From NCBI RefSeq assembly GCF_002995495.1, contig NZ_PVZV01000008.1:248001-312000 (forward strand): a stretch of DNA of 64,000 nt. The letters are read 5' to 3'. The notes under the pieces were generated by a model. It made no database searches. It was not told where the DNA came from and saw only the letters and a program-made list of their open reading frames with translations. Positions 37,282-46,635 of the stretch are shown here, piece after piece (the stretch's first letter is position 1; each line of letters starts with the position of its first letter). A program made the position numbers and the translations under genes. This stretch comes from Actinocorallia populi. Its GTDB lineage: Bacteria; Actinomycetota; Actinomycetes; Streptosporangiales; Streptosporangiaceae.

Positions 37282-37316
37282 TACTCGTCGGTAACACATC
37301 ATGTTACTAGTCAGTA
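37282..37316. promoter_or_regulatory. Two TetR-type operator candidates upstream of fadA
   Basis: TACTCGTCGGTA (37282-37293) and TACTAGTCAGTA (37305-37316) share TACTxGTCxGTA and start 23 bases apart. The near-palindromic form is typical of TetR-family repressors of fatty-acid genes. They sit 43-77 bases upstream of fadA in the divergent gap to the acyl-CoA synthetase. Confidence 0.55.
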
Positions 37317-37445
37317 GTCACTGACGCGGGTGTTCCGCCGCCCTGCTCCGCCAGGGCGGAAAAACCCCCGCTGTTTTCGGTTCATGACCACTTGTGGGGC
37401 ACGCCACGCGTGGTTACGGTGGCGGAAAGTCACCGGGAGGGCGCG

Positions 37446-39188
37446 GTGGTGCACGCGAGGCCTGTCTACCGGCCGGGGTTGAGGCAACGGCTGGGCCATG
37501 CGGTCGACCTCTTCTTCGTGCTGCTCGGGTCGGGCATCCTGCACCTGGCCCATCCCGTCCGGGTGGTCCGCGCGCTGAACACCCTGCAGCACTGGGGCAC
37601 CACGCTCGGCGGCCTGGCCAAGGCCGCGGCGGCGGCGCAGCCCGGCAAGCACGCGGTCATCGACGACAGCGGCTCCCTGACCTACGCCGAGCTCGACGAG
37701 CGCACCGACCGGCTCGCGCTCGCCCTCCCGCTGAGCGGGCCGCGGCCCCGCGTCGGCGTCCTGTGCCGCAACCACCGCGGCCTGGTGGAGACGCTCGTGG
37801 CCTGCGGCAAGCGCGGGGCCGAGACCGTGCTGCTCAACACCGGCTCGGGCCCCGGCCAGCTGCGGTCGGTGCTCGCCGAGTTCCGGCCCGACCTGCTGGT
37901 CTGCGACGCCGAGTTCGCCGCGATGCTGGCCGCCTGCCCGCGCCCGCTGCGCGAGAACATCGTCTGGGCCGACGCGCCCATGCCCGGCGGCGTGCTGCTG
38001 GAGCGGCTCATCGCCGACACCCCGCACGGTCCGACCGAGCCGCCGCGCTCCGACGGCCGGGTCATCATGCTCAGCTCCGGCACCGGCGGCCGCCCCAAGG
38101 GCGCCCGCCGCAGGCCGCGCCCCGGCCTCGGCCCGCTGGGCTCGATCCTGTCGCGGATCCCGCTGCGCAGCAGGCAGACCTTCGTGGTGGACGCGCCCGT
38201 CTTCCACATGTGGGGCTTCGCCGCCCTCCAGCTCGGGCTCGGCCTGCGGGCCACGCTGGTGCTGCACCGCAGGTTCGACCCGGAGCAGACGCTGGCCGAG
38301 CTGGACAGGTGGCGCAGGTGCTCGCTCTTCGCCGTCCCGGTGATGATCCAGCGCATCATGGAGCTGCCCGAGGCGGTGCGGGACTCCTACGACACCCGCG
38401 GCCTGCGGGTGGTCGCGCTCAGCGGCTCGTCGCTGCCCGGAGACCTCGCCCACCGGTTCATGGACGCCTTCGGCGACCGCCTCTACAACGTCTACGGCTC
38501 CACCGAGGCGAGCTGGGTGAGCATCGCGGGCCCCCGGGAGCTGCGGGCGAACCCCGCCACCGCGGGCCGCCCGCCGCGCGGCACATCCGTGGCCGTCGTC
38601 GGAGACGACGGGAGGCGGCTGCCCCGCGCGACCATCGGCCGCATCTTCGCCGCCAACGAGAACGCCTTCGAGGGCTACACCAGCGGCGACCCCACCGAGG
38701 TGTGGGAGGGCCTGATGTCCACCGGCGACCTCGGCCACCTGGACTCCCGGGGCCTGCTCTACGTGGACGGCCGGCAGGACGGCATGGTCGTCTCCGGCGG
38801 CGAGAACGTGGTGCCGCGCGAGGTCGAGGACGCCCTGTCGCGACTCCCGGAGGTCCTCGAGGCGGCCGTGGCGGGCGTCAAGGACAGCGAGTACGGGCAG
38901 CGCCTGGCCGCCTACATCGTCCTGCGCCCCGGCATGGAACTGGACGAGGGCACCGTCCGCGACCACATCCGCGACCAGATCGCCCGCCATGCCGTCCCCA
39001 GGGATGTCTTCTTCATTCCCGAACTGCCCAGGAACGCCACCGGCAAGATCGTCTACCGCTGGCTGGAGGGCCTGCGCTCAGGCCGTGTCCGCACCCCCGA
39101 GGGCCGCGTCACCTTCTGGACCGACGCCGCCCCCGAGGACCTCGGCCTGGCCGCCGCCCCCGTCCACGACGGGCGCACCGGCACCTGA
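37446..39188 (+). CDS. Acyl-CoA synthetase (AMP-forming, ANL superfamily)
   Basis: About 580 residues. The AMP-binding P-loop is MLSSGTGGRPKGARR, followed by VYGSTEAS (A5 motif), STGDLGHLD (A7) and the catalytic lysine region LPRNATGKIVYRW (A10). It should activate a fatty acid to its CoA thioester, feeding the divergent fadA-fadB. GTG 37446 or 37449 follows GGGAGG. The last 111 bases run antisense to the end of the histidine-kinase gene, so the C-terminal tail beyond the A10 lysine (about 40 residues) is partly overlap sequence. Confidence 0.92.
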   Translation: MVHARPVYRPGLRQRLGHAVDLFFVLLGSGILHLAHPVRVVRALNTLQHWGTTLGGLAKAAAAAQPGKHAVIDDSGSLTYAELDERTDRLALALPLSGPRPRVGVLCRNHRGLVETLVACGKRGAETVLLNTGSGPGQLRSVLAEFRPDLLVCDAEFAAMLAACPRPLRENIVWADAPMPGGVLLERLIADTPHGPTEPPRSDGRVIMLSSGTGGRPKGARRRPRPGLGPLGSILSRIPLRSRQTFVVDAPVFHMWGFAALQLGLGLRATLVLHRRFDPEQTLAELDRWRRCSLFAVPVMIQRIMELPEAVRDSYDTRGLRVVALSGSSLPGDLAHRFMDAFGDRLYNVYGSTEASWVSIAGPRELRANPATAGRPPRGTSVAVVGDDGRRLPRATIGRIFAANENAFEGYTSGDPTEVWEGLMSTGDLGHLDSRGLLYVDGRQDGMVVSGGENVVPREVEDALSRLPEVLEAAVAGVKDSEYGQRLAAYIVLRPGMELDEGTVRDHIRDQIARHAVPRDVFFIPELPRNATGKIVYRWLEGLRSGRVRTPEGRVTFWTDAAPEDLGLAAAPVHDGRTGT

Positions 39189-40337
39189 CGGCAGGGACAC
39201 GGTGATCACCAGGCCGCCCGAAGGCCGGGAGGCGGTCCCGATGCGGCCGCCGTGGGCGCGCACCACCGAGCGGACGATGGAAAGCCCCAGGCCCGTGCCC
39301 CCGGCCGAGCCGGTGCGGTCGGGCCGGTGGCGGCGGAAGGGCTCGTAGATCGCCTCCAGGGCGTGCTCGGGCACGAACGGGCCGGTGTTCTCGACCCGGG
39401 CCAGGCAGCGGCCGTCCTCCCGCCAGGTGCGCAGCCGGACCCGCCCGCCGGGGACGTTGTACCGGACGGCGTTCTCCAGCAGGTTGACCAGGCACCTCTC
39501 CAGCAGGACGGGATCGCCCGAGGCGGGTGCGGGCGCGAGGTCCTCGGCGATCTCGAGCCCCGGCGGGACGTCCACGGCGGCGAGCGCGGAGGCGGCCAGC
39601 GCGGCGAGGTCCACCGGCCGCCTGTCCTGCGGCTCGTTCTCCGAGCGGGCCAGCAGGAGCAGCCCCTCGACCAGCCGCTCGTGCCGCTCGGTCGTGGCCA
39701 GCAGCGTGCCCGCCAGGGCCTTGGTCTCCTCGGGGACGGCGGCGCGGGCCAGTGCCACCTCCAGGACGGTGCGGTTGATGGTCAGCGGGGTGCGCAGTTC
39801 GTGGCTGGCGTTGGCGACGAACCGCCGCTGGGCGTCGAAGGCGCGGTGCAGCCGGTCGAGCATGGCGTCGAAGGTGTCGGCCAGGTCCTTGATCTCGTCG
39901 CGCGGGCCATCCAGCGCGAACCGCTCGTGCAGCGTGCTGTCGGACAGGCGGCGGGCGGTCGCCGTCATCCGCTGCAGCGGGCGCAGGGTGCGGCCCGCGA
40001 CGAAGTGCCCGAGCAGGAGGGCGACGGCGGCGAAGACCGCGAACAGCAGCGCGGCGTCCTGGACGAGACCGCCGAGCACCTCCTGCTTCTCCTCCGCGAC
40101 GATCTTCTCCAGTTCCGCCTGGAACAGCGCGGAGCGTTCCGCCACCGGGAGCTGCGACATCTCCTGCAGGTCGGAGACCGCACCGAGCCGGGGGACGACC
40201 CGCAGCAGGATGTCGCGGGTGGAGAAGCCGTCTCCGACGGCCTGGACGACCCGCAGGTAGGACAGGCCCACCAGGGCGGCGCTCATCGTGAGGAAGAGAC
40301 CGGTGTAGAGCAGAGTCAACCTGGTCCGGACGCTCAT
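39078..40337 (-). CDS. Two-component sensor histidine kinase
   Basis: A 419-residue membrane kinase. It has transmembrane helices at about 7-28 and 94-113 flanking an extracytoplasmic sensor of about 65 residues, then a HAMP linker, the H-box NASHELRTPL (His179) and an ATPase domain (NLLENAVRYN, GTGLGLSIV). The family normally ends near ITVSLP; here 36 extra glycine-rich residues follow, encoded antisense to the acyl-CoA synthetase 3' end. ATG 40337 overlaps the response-regulator stop (ATGA). Confidence 0.92.
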   Translation of the reverse strand: MSVRTRLTLLYTGLFLTMSAALVGLSYLRVVQAVGDGFSTRDILLRVVPRLGAVSDLQEMSQLPVAERSALFQAELEKIVAEEKQEVLGGLVQDAALLFAVFAAVALLLGHFVAGRTLRPLQRMTATARRLSDSTLHERFALDGPRDEIKDLADTFDAMLDRLHRAFDAQRRFVANASHELRTPLTINRTVLEVALARAAVPEETKALAGTLLATTERHERLVEGLLLLARSENEPQDRRPVDLAALAASALAAVDVPPGLEIAEDLAPAPASGDPVLLERCLVNLLENAVRYNVPGGRVRLRTWREDGRCLARVENTGPFVPEHALEAIYEPFRRHRPDRTGSAGGTGLGLSIVRSVVRAHGGRIGTASRPSGGLVITVSLPSGAGAPVVDGGGGQAEVLGGGVGPEGDAALGGADTA

Positions 40338-40993
40338 TCGCACAACCGGTACCCCGCTCCGGTGACGGTGTGGATGACGGGAGGCGCGCCGAGCTTGCGG
40401 CGCAGGGTCGCCACCGCGACCCGGACGATGTTGCTGAACGGGTCGATGTTCTCGTCCCAGGCCCGCTCCAGGAGGTCCTCGGCGCTCAGCACGCCGCCGT
40501 CCGCGCGCAGGAGCTCCTCCAGCACCGCGAACTCCTTGCGGGTGAGGCTCAGGGGCGACCCGTCCCGGGTGACGGCGCGGGTGTGCGGGTCGAGCCTGAT
40601 CCCGGCCCGTTCCAGCACCGGCGGCACCGGGGGAGCGGTGCGCCGGGCCAGCGCCCGCACCCGGGCGACCAGTTCCCCGAAGACGAAGGGCTTGCCCAGG
40701 TAGTCGTCCGCGCCCAGCGACAGGCCCTCGATGCGCGCGCCGACCCCGTGGGCGGCGGTGAGCATGAGGATACGGGCCGGGTACCGGGCGGCGGCGAGCT
40801 CGCGGCAGACGTCGTCGCCGTGCAGCACCGGCAGGTCCCGGTCGAGGATCACCACGTCGTAGCCGGTGTGGGAGGTGCGCTCCAGCGCCGCCTCGCCGTC
40901 TCCGACGACGTCCGCGGCGATGGACTCCTCCCGCAGCCCCTCGGCGATCGCCTGGGCCAGGACTTCCTCGTCCTCGACGATGAGCACCCGCAT
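40334..40993 (-). CDS. OmpR-family response regulator
   Basis: A 219-residue regulator. The receiver domain has the acidic pocket VEDEE, phospho-acceptor Asp51 (VILDRDLP) and the conserved lysine in LGKPF. The C-terminal winged helix contains LTRKEFAVLEELL and VRVAVATLRRKLG. It is the partner of the adjacent kinase and the first gene of the pair. Divergent from it is the lipoprotein-efflux operon, and GGNTAA hexamers lie in the shared gap, so that operon is the probable target. Confidence 0.94.
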   Translation of the reverse strand: MRVLIVEDEEVLAQAIAEGLREESIAADVVGDGEAALERTSHTGYDVVILDRDLPVLHGDDVCRELAAARYPARILMLTAAHGVGARIEGLSLGADDYLGKPFVFGELVARVRALARRTAPPVPPVLERAGIRLDPHTRAVTRDGSPLSLTRKEFAVLEELLRADGGVLSAEDLLERAWDENIDPFSNIVRVAVATLRRKLGAPPVIHTVTGAGYRLCE

Positions 40994-41040
40994 GAGACTC
41001 CCCGTGTCCGCCGTATGCCGGGCAAGGCTGGCGGACAGCG

Positions 41041-41080
41041 GGTTAAACCCGGATAAGCCGGATGGCTAATGTCGCGTTAA
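41041..41080. promoter_or_regulatory. Direct-repeat response-regulator boxes
   Basis: GGTTAA (41041), GGATAA (41051), GGCTAA (41064) and CGTTAA (41075) form a run of related hexamers 10-13 bases apart in the 143-bp gap between the response regulator and the lipoprotein gene. OmpR-family proteins commonly bind such helical-turn-spaced direct repeats. Confidence 0.4.
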
Positions 41081-41136
41081 TCCCCGCTTCGCTGAGATGA
41101 GCCCGCGGCCGGCAGGCCGGAGAGAAGGGACATCTC

Positions 41137-41646
41137 ATGCGGGACATCCGCGTACTCCTCCTGACGACGGCGGCCCTCGCGGCGCTCTGCGCCTGCGGGG
41201 GTGAGCCGGGACGGCCGGGAGTGGCCAGTGTGGACGGGGCGGCCAGGACGGACGGGACGGCCTCCGCCCCGGCTTCGCTCACCCCTGAGGACGCCTCGGT
41301 GAGGTTCGCGCGGTGCATGCGCGAGCAGGGCGTCGACATGCCCGATCCGGTGCCCGGCTCGGGACCGGGAATCAAGATCGACTCCGGGAACAGGGCCGCG
41401 ATCGAGGAGGCGATGGAGAAGTGCCGGCCGGTCCTGGAGTCGGCCGGGGTGATCCCCGACCTGGACGACCCCGCGGTGAAGGACGCGCAGCTGGAGTTCG
41501 CCCGGTGCATGCGCGAGCACGGTGTCGACATGCCCGATCCCGGCGAGGGCGGCGGTATCCGGATTCCCGAGGGCCTGAACGAGGAGAGGACCCGCGAGGC
41601 GGGGGAGGCCTGCCGGCACCTGATCCAGCGGGGCGGGCCGCGATGA
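41137..41646 (+). CDS. Lipoprotein with internal duplication
   Basis: A 169-residue secreted lipoprotein: signal peptide, lipobox LCAC with lipidated Cys20, then a flexible Ala/Thr/Ser/Gly stretch. Two copies of FARCMRE-GVDMPDP (residues about 56-71 and 124-139) are 14 of 15 identical, each followed by a glycine-rich linker and a second cysteine further on (EKCRPV and EACRHL). Each half thus carries two cysteines that could form a disulfide. The stop overlaps the next start as ATGA. The family is seen next to MacAB-like exporters in actinomycetes; its role is unknown. Confidence 0.85.
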   Translation: MRDIRVLLLTTAALAALCACGGEPGRPGVASVDGAARTDGTASAPASLTPEDASVRFARCMREQGVDMPDPVPGSGPGIKIDSGNRAAIEEAMEKCRPVLESAGVIPDLDDPAVKDAQLEFARCMREHGVDMPDPGEGGGIRIPEGLNEERTREAGEACRHLIQRGGPR

Positions 41647-42677
41647 GGCGCAAGGCGGTCGCGGCGGGCGCCGTGCTGGCGCTCGTCGCGGGAGGGGCGG
41701 CCGTCGCCCTGGCGACGGGGGAGGACGAGGGCGTGGCGGAGACGAAGACCGGAGGCCTCGCCACCGCCGACATCCGGCGCGGAGACCTGGTGGACACCGA
41801 GAGGGTCGACGGCGAGCTCGGCTACGGCGAAGAACGCACGTTGACCGCCGGGGTTCAGGGCACCGTCACCTGGGCCCCCGAGGAGGGCGCGGTGGTGCGC
41901 AGAGGCAGGACCCTGATGCGGATCGACGGCGGCCCGGTCACCCTCATGTACGGCGCGGTCCCGATGTACCGCACGCTCGGGGAGGGACTCGAGGGCGAGG
42001 ACGTGGAGCAGCTGGAGAAGAACCTGCGGGCCCTCGGCTACGGCGAGGACCTGACGGCCGACGGGGAATTCACCGCCGCGACGAGGTATGCCGTCCTGGA
42101 ATGGCAGGAGGACAGGGGACTTCCCGAGACGGGAGAGGTGGACCGGGCCCAGATCGCCTTCTCACCCGGGGCGGTGCGCGTCAAGAAGGCGGAGACGCCC
42201 GCGGGGGCCAGGGCTCCCGGACGGCTCACCGTCACCGGGACCGCCCGCTCCGTCCACGTCGATCTCGACGCCGACCGGCAGGACCTGGTGAAGAAGGGCG
42301 CGAAGGTCACCGTCGAGCTGCCCGGCGGCGGGACGGCCCGGGGCCGCGTCAGCGAGGTGGGGGCGGTCGCGCGGAGGCTCCAGCCGGACGCCGAGCCGAC
42401 GATCGGCGTCGAGATCGCCCTCGACGGGGACGGCACCGGGACGCTCGACCGGGCGCCGGTCACGGTGGAGCTGGAACGGGAGCGCAGGAAGGGCGTCCTG
42501 TCCGTCCCGGTCGAGGCGCTGCTGGCCCTGGCCGAGGGGGGCTTCGGCGTCGAGCTCGTGGCGGGCGGCACGTCCCGGCTGGTCGCCGTGGAGACCGGGG
42601 CCTTCGGCGGCGGCAGAGTCGAGATCTCCGGCGGCGGGCTGCGCGAGGGCATGCGGGTCGGGGTGCCCGCGTCATGA
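41643..42677 (+). CDS. Efflux periplasmic adaptor with peptidoglycan-binding domain
   Basis: A 344-residue HlyD/MacA-like adaptor adapted to a Gram-positive envelope. An N-terminal signal/anchor helix is followed by a split biotinyl-lipoyl-like segment, a PG_binding_1 domain ([32 protein letters not shown], about residues 120-160), then beta-barrel segments near the C-terminus. ATG 41643 overlaps the lipoprotein stop and the 3' end overlaps the ATPase start (ATGA each). It should link the membrane exporter to the cell wall. Confidence 0.9.
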   Translation: MRRKAVAAGAVLALVAGGAAVALATGEDEGVAETKTGGLATADIRRGDLVDTERVDGELGYGEERTLTAGVQGTVTWAPEEGAVVRRGRTLMRIDGGPVTLMYGAVPMYRTLGEGLEGEDVEQLEKNLRALGYGEDLTADGEFTAATRYAVLEWQEDRGLPETGEVDRAQIAFSPGAVRVKKAETPAGARAPGRLTVTGTARSVHVDLDADRQDLVKKGAKVTVELPGGGTARGRVSEVGAVARRLQPDAEPTIGVEIALDGDGTGTLDRAPVTVELERERRKGVLSVPVEALLALAEGGFGVELVAGGTSRLVAVETGAFGGGRVEISGGGLREGMRVGVPAS

Positions 42678-43330
42678 GGGCCGTCGTCGAACTCGAGGCC
42701 GTGACCAGGGAGTACGGCGGCGTCCAGGTGCTCAAGGGCGTCGACCTGACCCTCGCCGAGGGCGAGCTGACCGCGATCGTCGGCCCGTCCGGCTCGGGCA
42801 AGTCCACGCTGCTGCACCTCATGGGCACCCTGGACCGGCCGACCTCCGGGACCGTGCGCGTCGCCGGGCACGACGTAGGGAGGCTCACCGACCGGCAGTT
42901 GTCGGCGCTGCGCGCCCGCCGCCTCGGCTTCGTGTTCCAGCAGTTCCACCTGGCACCGGGCGTCAGCGCGCTCGACAACGTCGCCGACGGCCTGCTGTAC
43001 GCCGGGGTGCCGCTCGCCGAGCGCAGGGAGCGGGCCGAGGCCGCGCTGGAACGCGTCGGCCTCGGCCACCGCCGCACCCACCGGCCGGACCGGCTGTCGG
43101 GCGGCGAGCAGCAGCGCGTCGCGGTCGCCCGCGCCGTGGTCGGCGGGCCGGAGCTGCTGCTGGCCGACGAGCCGACCGGCAACCTCGACTCCGCCGGCGG
43201 AGCCGAGGTCCTGGAGGTGCTCGCGGGACTGCACGCCGCGGGGACGGCGATCGCGGTGATCACTCATGACCGGGAGGTCGCCGCGTGGGCGCCCCGCCGG
43301 ATCGAGGTACGGGACGGACGGGTGCGATGA
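42674..43330 (+). CDS. ABC transporter ATP-binding protein, MacB/LolD type
   Basis: A 218-residue ATPase. Walker A is GPSGSGKST, the Q-loop lies in FVFQQFHL, the signature is [14 protein letters not shown], Walker B is LLLADEPTG and the H-loop is VITHD. It overlaps both neighbours by four bases (ATGA), so all four operon products are made in step. It powers the FtsX-like permease encoded next. Confidence 0.95.
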   Translation: MRAVVELEAVTREYGGVQVLKGVDLTLAEGELTAIVGPSGSGKSTLLHLMGTLDRPTSGTVRVAGHDVGRLTDRQLSALRARRLGFVFQQFHLAPGVSALDNVADGLLYAGVPLAERRERAEAALERVGLGHRRTHRPDRLSGGEQQRVAVARAVVGGPELLLADEPTGNLDSAGGAEVLEVLAGLHAAGTAIAVITHDREVAAWAPRRIEVRDGRVR

Positions 43331-44508
43331 GCGAACTGAGACCGGCCGGGCTCGGCCCGGCCGACACGTTGCGGACGGGCGCCGCCGGGCTGCGCGCCAG
43401 GCCCGTCCGCGCGGTGCTGTCCGCCCTCGGCATCGCGATCGGCATCGCCACGATGGTCGCGGTCATCGGGATCTCCTCCTCCGGCAGGGAGGAGCTCCTG
43501 CGGCGGCTCGACGCCCTGGGCACCGGCCTGCTGACGGTCTCGGCGGGACGCTCCCTCTTCGGCGAGGAGTCCCGGCTCCCCGAGGAGTCCGTGGAGATGG
43601 TCAGGCGCATCGGCCCCGTCCAGGACGCGGCGGCCACCGGCGGCACCGGTGCGACCGTGCGGCGTACCGGCCTGATCCCCGAGGAGGTCACCGGGGGCAT
43701 CGCCGTCCTGGCGGCGAGACCGGAGCTCCTGGAGGTCCTCGGGGCGCGGCCGGCCGAGGGCGTGTTCCCGGTCGACGGCGGGTACCCCGCCGTGATGCTC
43801 GGCAGCACGGCGGCCGAACGGCTCGGGGTGCGCGCGCCGGGCGTCCGCGTCTGGATCGGCGACCGCTGGTTCTCCGTCACCGGGGTGCTCCGCCCGGTCG
43901 GCCTGGCACCGGAGGTCGACCGCTCCGTCCTCGTCGGCTGGGACGCGGCGCGGCGGTACCTCGGCTTCGACGGCCGTCCCACCACGATCTACGAGCGCTC
44001 CTCCGACGAGTCGGTGGCGGCCGTACGGGCGGTCCTGGCCCGCACCGTCAACCCCGAGAACCCCGAGGAGGTGGAGATCAGCCGCCCCTCCGACGCCCTG
44101 CGGGCCAAGGCCGAGGCCTCCGGCGCGCTCACCGGGCTGCTGCTGGGCCTGGGCGCGGTGGCGCTGCTGGTCGGCGGTGTGGGGGTGGCGAACACGATGG
44201 TCATCTCGGTGCTGGAGCGCCGCAAGGAGATCGGCCTGCGGCGTTCCCTGGGCGCGACCCGGGGGCAGATCCGCGCCCAGTTCCTCGTCGAGTCGCTGCT
44301 GCTGTCGCTCTGCGGGGGGCTGGCGGGCGCGGTGCTCGGCGCGCTGGCCACGGCGGGCTTCGCCGCGTGGAAGGGCTGGCCCGCGGTGGTGCCCCCGTGG
44401 TCGCTGGGCGCCGGCCTGCTGGCCACCGTGCTCCTGGGCACCGCGGCGGGGCTCTACCCGGCCGTCCGCGCCGCACGCGTGTCGCCGGCGGTGGCACTGA
44501 CGGCCTGA
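43327..44508 (+). CDS. ABC transporter permease, MacB/FtsX type
   Basis: A 393-residue permease with the MacB layout: one N-terminal transmembrane helix ([19 protein letters not shown]), a large extracytoplasmic domain, then three C-terminal helices with the FtsX signature ([20 protein letters not shown]). It likely exports a peptide or small molecule, possibly an envelope-active compound sensed by the divergent two-component system. A 15-bp terminator hairpin follows directly. Confidence 0.93.
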   Translation: MSELRPAGLGPADTLRTGAAGLRARPVRAVLSALGIAIGIATMVAVIGISSSGREELLRRLDALGTGLLTVSAGRSLFGEESRLPEESVEMVRRIGPVQDAAATGGTGATVRRTGLIPEEVTGGIAVLAARPELLEVLGARPAEGVFPVDGGYPAVMLGSTAAERLGVRAPGVRVWIGDRWFSVTGVLRPVGLAPEVDRSVLVGWDAARRYLGFDGRPTTIYERSSDESVAAVRAVLARTVNPENPEEVEISRPSDALRAKAEASGALTGLLLGLGAVALLVGGVGVANTMVISVLERRKEIGLRRSLGATRGQIRAQFLVESLLLSLCGGLAGAVLGALATAGFAAWKGWPAVVPPWSLGAGLLATVLLGTAAGLYPAVRAARVSPAVALTA

Positions 44509-44543
44509 ACCGCGGCGGCCCCCGGTCCGGGGGCCGCCGCGGT
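44509..44543. terminator. Bidirectional terminator between efflux operon and rnd
   Basis: A perfect 15-bp stem (ACCGCGGCGGCCCCC and complement) with a five-base loop, starting right after the permease stop and ending on the RNase D stop codon. It can serve both convergent transcripts. Confidence 0.85.
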
Positions 44544-45772
44544 CACAGCTCGCCCTTGCTCTCCAGGCGGAGCCAGGCCTTGGCCAGGGGGACCGACACC
44601 AGGTCGGCCTGCCAGGGGCGGGCGCCCAGGGCGTCCAGGGCGGCCCTGATGCCCTCCGGGTCGGCATCGGCGGGCGGGGACCACGAGAGGCGGCGGATGA
44701 AGTCGGGCTGGACCAGGTTCTCGCTGGGCAGGCCGTGCTCGTCGGCGAGCGCCGCCACGACGGTGCGGGCGGCCGACAGGCGGGCGGCGGCCTCGGGGTC
44801 GCGCTCGGCCCAGCGGTGGGCGGGCGGCGGGCCCTCGCCCGGGAGGTTCTGCTCGGGCAGGGCCGACTCGGGCATCTGGCGGCCGCGCGAGACGGCGCGC
44901 AGCCACAGCGTGGTGTGGCGGCGGGCGTTGCGCCCCTTGACCGCGGGGATCTCGAACAGGTCGGCCATGGTGCGCGGCTGCCCCAGCGCCATCTCGACGA
45001 TCGCGGTGTCGGGCAGCACCCGGCCGGGGGAGAGGTCCAGTTCCCTGGCGAGCCTCTCGCGGGTCTCCCACACCTCGCGGACCACGCTCAGGCCCCGCCG
45101 GTTGCGCACCCGGTGGATCCCGGACGTGCGCCGCCACGGATCGCTGCGCGGCGGCTTCGGCGGCGCGTCGGCGATCGCGGTGAACTCCTGCAGCGCCCAG
45201 TCCAGCTTGCCCGCGGTGACCAGCTCGGCGTGCAGGACGTCCCGCAGCTCCACCAGCAGCTCGACGTCCAGGGCGGCGTAGCGCAGCCAGTCGACGGGCA
45301 GCGGCCGCGTCGACCAGTCGGCGGCCGAGTGGCCCTTCTCCAGGGTGAAGCCCAGCACCGACTCGACCATCGCGCCGAGCCCGACCCGCGGGTAGCCCAG
45401 CAGCCGCCCGGCCAGCTCGGTGTCGAAGAGCGTGCGGGGGACCAGGCCCACCTCCGCCAGGCACGGCAGGTCCTGGTTGGCGGCGTGCAGCACCATCTCG
45501 GCGCCGGCCAGGGCGCGGTTGAGATCGCTCAGGTCGGGGCAGGCGACCGGATCGATCAGCGCGGTGCCCGCGCCTCCGCGGCGCAGCTGCACCAGGTAGG
45601 CGCGCTGCCCGTAGCGGTATCCCGAAGCGCGCTCCGCGTCGACCGCGACCGGCCCGGTGCCTTCGGCGAACGCCGCGACGACCTCGTCGAGAGCGGCGTC
45701 GGAGGCGACGACGGGCGGTATCCCCTCTCTGGGTTCCAGCAGCGGCGACGGTGCCGTCCGACCTTCTTCCAC
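44543..45772 (-). CDS. rnd: Ribonuclease D
   Basis: A 409-residue 3'-5' exoribonuclease for tRNA and stable RNA end processing. DEDD motifs are visible: VAVDAERASGYRY (motif I), HAANQDLPCL (motif II) and YAALDVELL (motif III). An HRDC domain follows (about residues 215-290), then a C-terminal helical region. The start is GTG 45772, five bases after the DUF3000 stop, so the two genes form an operon. This DUF3000-rnd arrangement next to hemE is typical of actinobacteria. Confidence 0.94.
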   Translation of the reverse strand: MEEGRTAPSPLLEPREGIPPVVASDAALDEVVAAFAEGTGPVAVDAERASGYRYGQRAYLVQLRRGGAGTALIDPVACPDLSDLNRALAGAEMVLHAANQDLPCLAEVGLVPRTLFDTELAGRLLGYPRVGLGAMVESVLGFTLEKGHSAADWSTRPLPVDWLRYAALDVELLVELRDVLHAELVTAGKLDWALQEFTAIADAPPKPPRSDPWRRTSGIHRVRNRRGLSVVREVWETRERLARELDLSPGRVLPDTAIVEMALGQPRTMADLFEIPAVKGRNARRHTTLWLRAVSRGRQMPESALPEQNLPGEGPPPAHRWAERDPEAAARLSAARTVVAALADEHGLPSENLVQPDFIRRLSWSPPADADPEGIRAALDALGARPWQADLVSVPLAKAWLRLESKGEL

Positions 45773-45776
45773 TCGG

Positions 45777-46340
45777 CTACCGTACGTCCTTCAGATCGCG
45801 GACCCCGCGCGGGGGGAGCCCGGCTGCCATGCACATCACCTCCGACCAGGCCCGTACATGATCTCTCATGTCCTGCCCGGAGGGGGACCATGATGCCCTG
45901 AGTTCGAGCTCCGTGGTGGCTGGTTCGTCCTGCTTGCTACCGAAACTCTCGCTGACGGCCCGGGTGATGGTGCCCGACTCGGCCGACGAGCCCGCCTCGG
46001 CCAGCGCCTCGGTGAGCCAGCTCCAGGCGACCTGGCCGATCAGCGCGTCGTCGGCGATCTCCGGCTCCAGCTCGGCCCGCACGTAGGCGACCAGCCGGAA
46101 CCGGCCGTCCCAGCCGGGGCGGCCCTTGGGGTCGTGCAGGAGGATCAGCCGCCCGACGGCCAGTTCGGTGTCGTCGCGGACGACCGCGGCGGACAGGGCG
46201 GTGGAGTGCGGGGCCAGCCGCTGGGGCGCGGGCATCTCCTCGAACTCCAGCTCCGGGCGCTCGGGGTCGCCCTCGAGCACGGCTCTGAAGCTCTCGACCG
46301 CCCGCTGGAAGGAGGCGGGGGTCTCGTTCGGGGGCGTCAT
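45777..46340 (-). CDS. DUF3000 family protein
   Basis: A 187-residue soluble protein found throughout actinobacteria next to RNase D and hemE. It shows the family features AGRLILLHDP-like (VGRLILLHDPKGRPGWDG), WSWLTEALAEAG and a C-terminal SGQDMRDHVRAWSEVMC. ATG 46340 begins at the conserved N-terminus. No function is established; the constant link to hemE suggests a role near heme or RNA metabolism, which is inference. Confidence 0.9.
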   Translation of the reverse strand: MTPPNETPASFQRAVESFRAVLEGDPERPELEFEEMPAPQRLAPHSTALSAAVVRDDTELAVGRLILLHDPKGRPGWDGRFRLVAYVRAELEPEIADDALIGQVAWSWLTEALAEAGSSAESGTITRAVSESFGSKQDEPATTELELRASWSPSGQDMRDHVRAWSEVMCMAAGLPPRGVRDLKDVR

Positions 46341-46635
46341 CTGCCGAGAGTAGATCTCCGGCCCCCGTGAGGGGGGGAGTGCCACGCCGGTGGGACCGCT
46401 GGGGAATGGAGGCACTTGAGACCTCAGCTCACGTGTAAACGTCGATGATCTGCATGGCGTGCCCGGTCTTCGCCAGGTATTTACCGCCGGAACAGAAAAT
46501 GCCAGCTGTGCCGGGTTTATCGCTGGATATCGCGCGGCGTGTCCTGAATCTCTGCCGAATCCGCTGCCGCGCGGAAGGACGGGAGAAAACTCACCCCCGG
46601 ATCGTGACACCCGCGGGTCCGTGGGACCATGGGGC

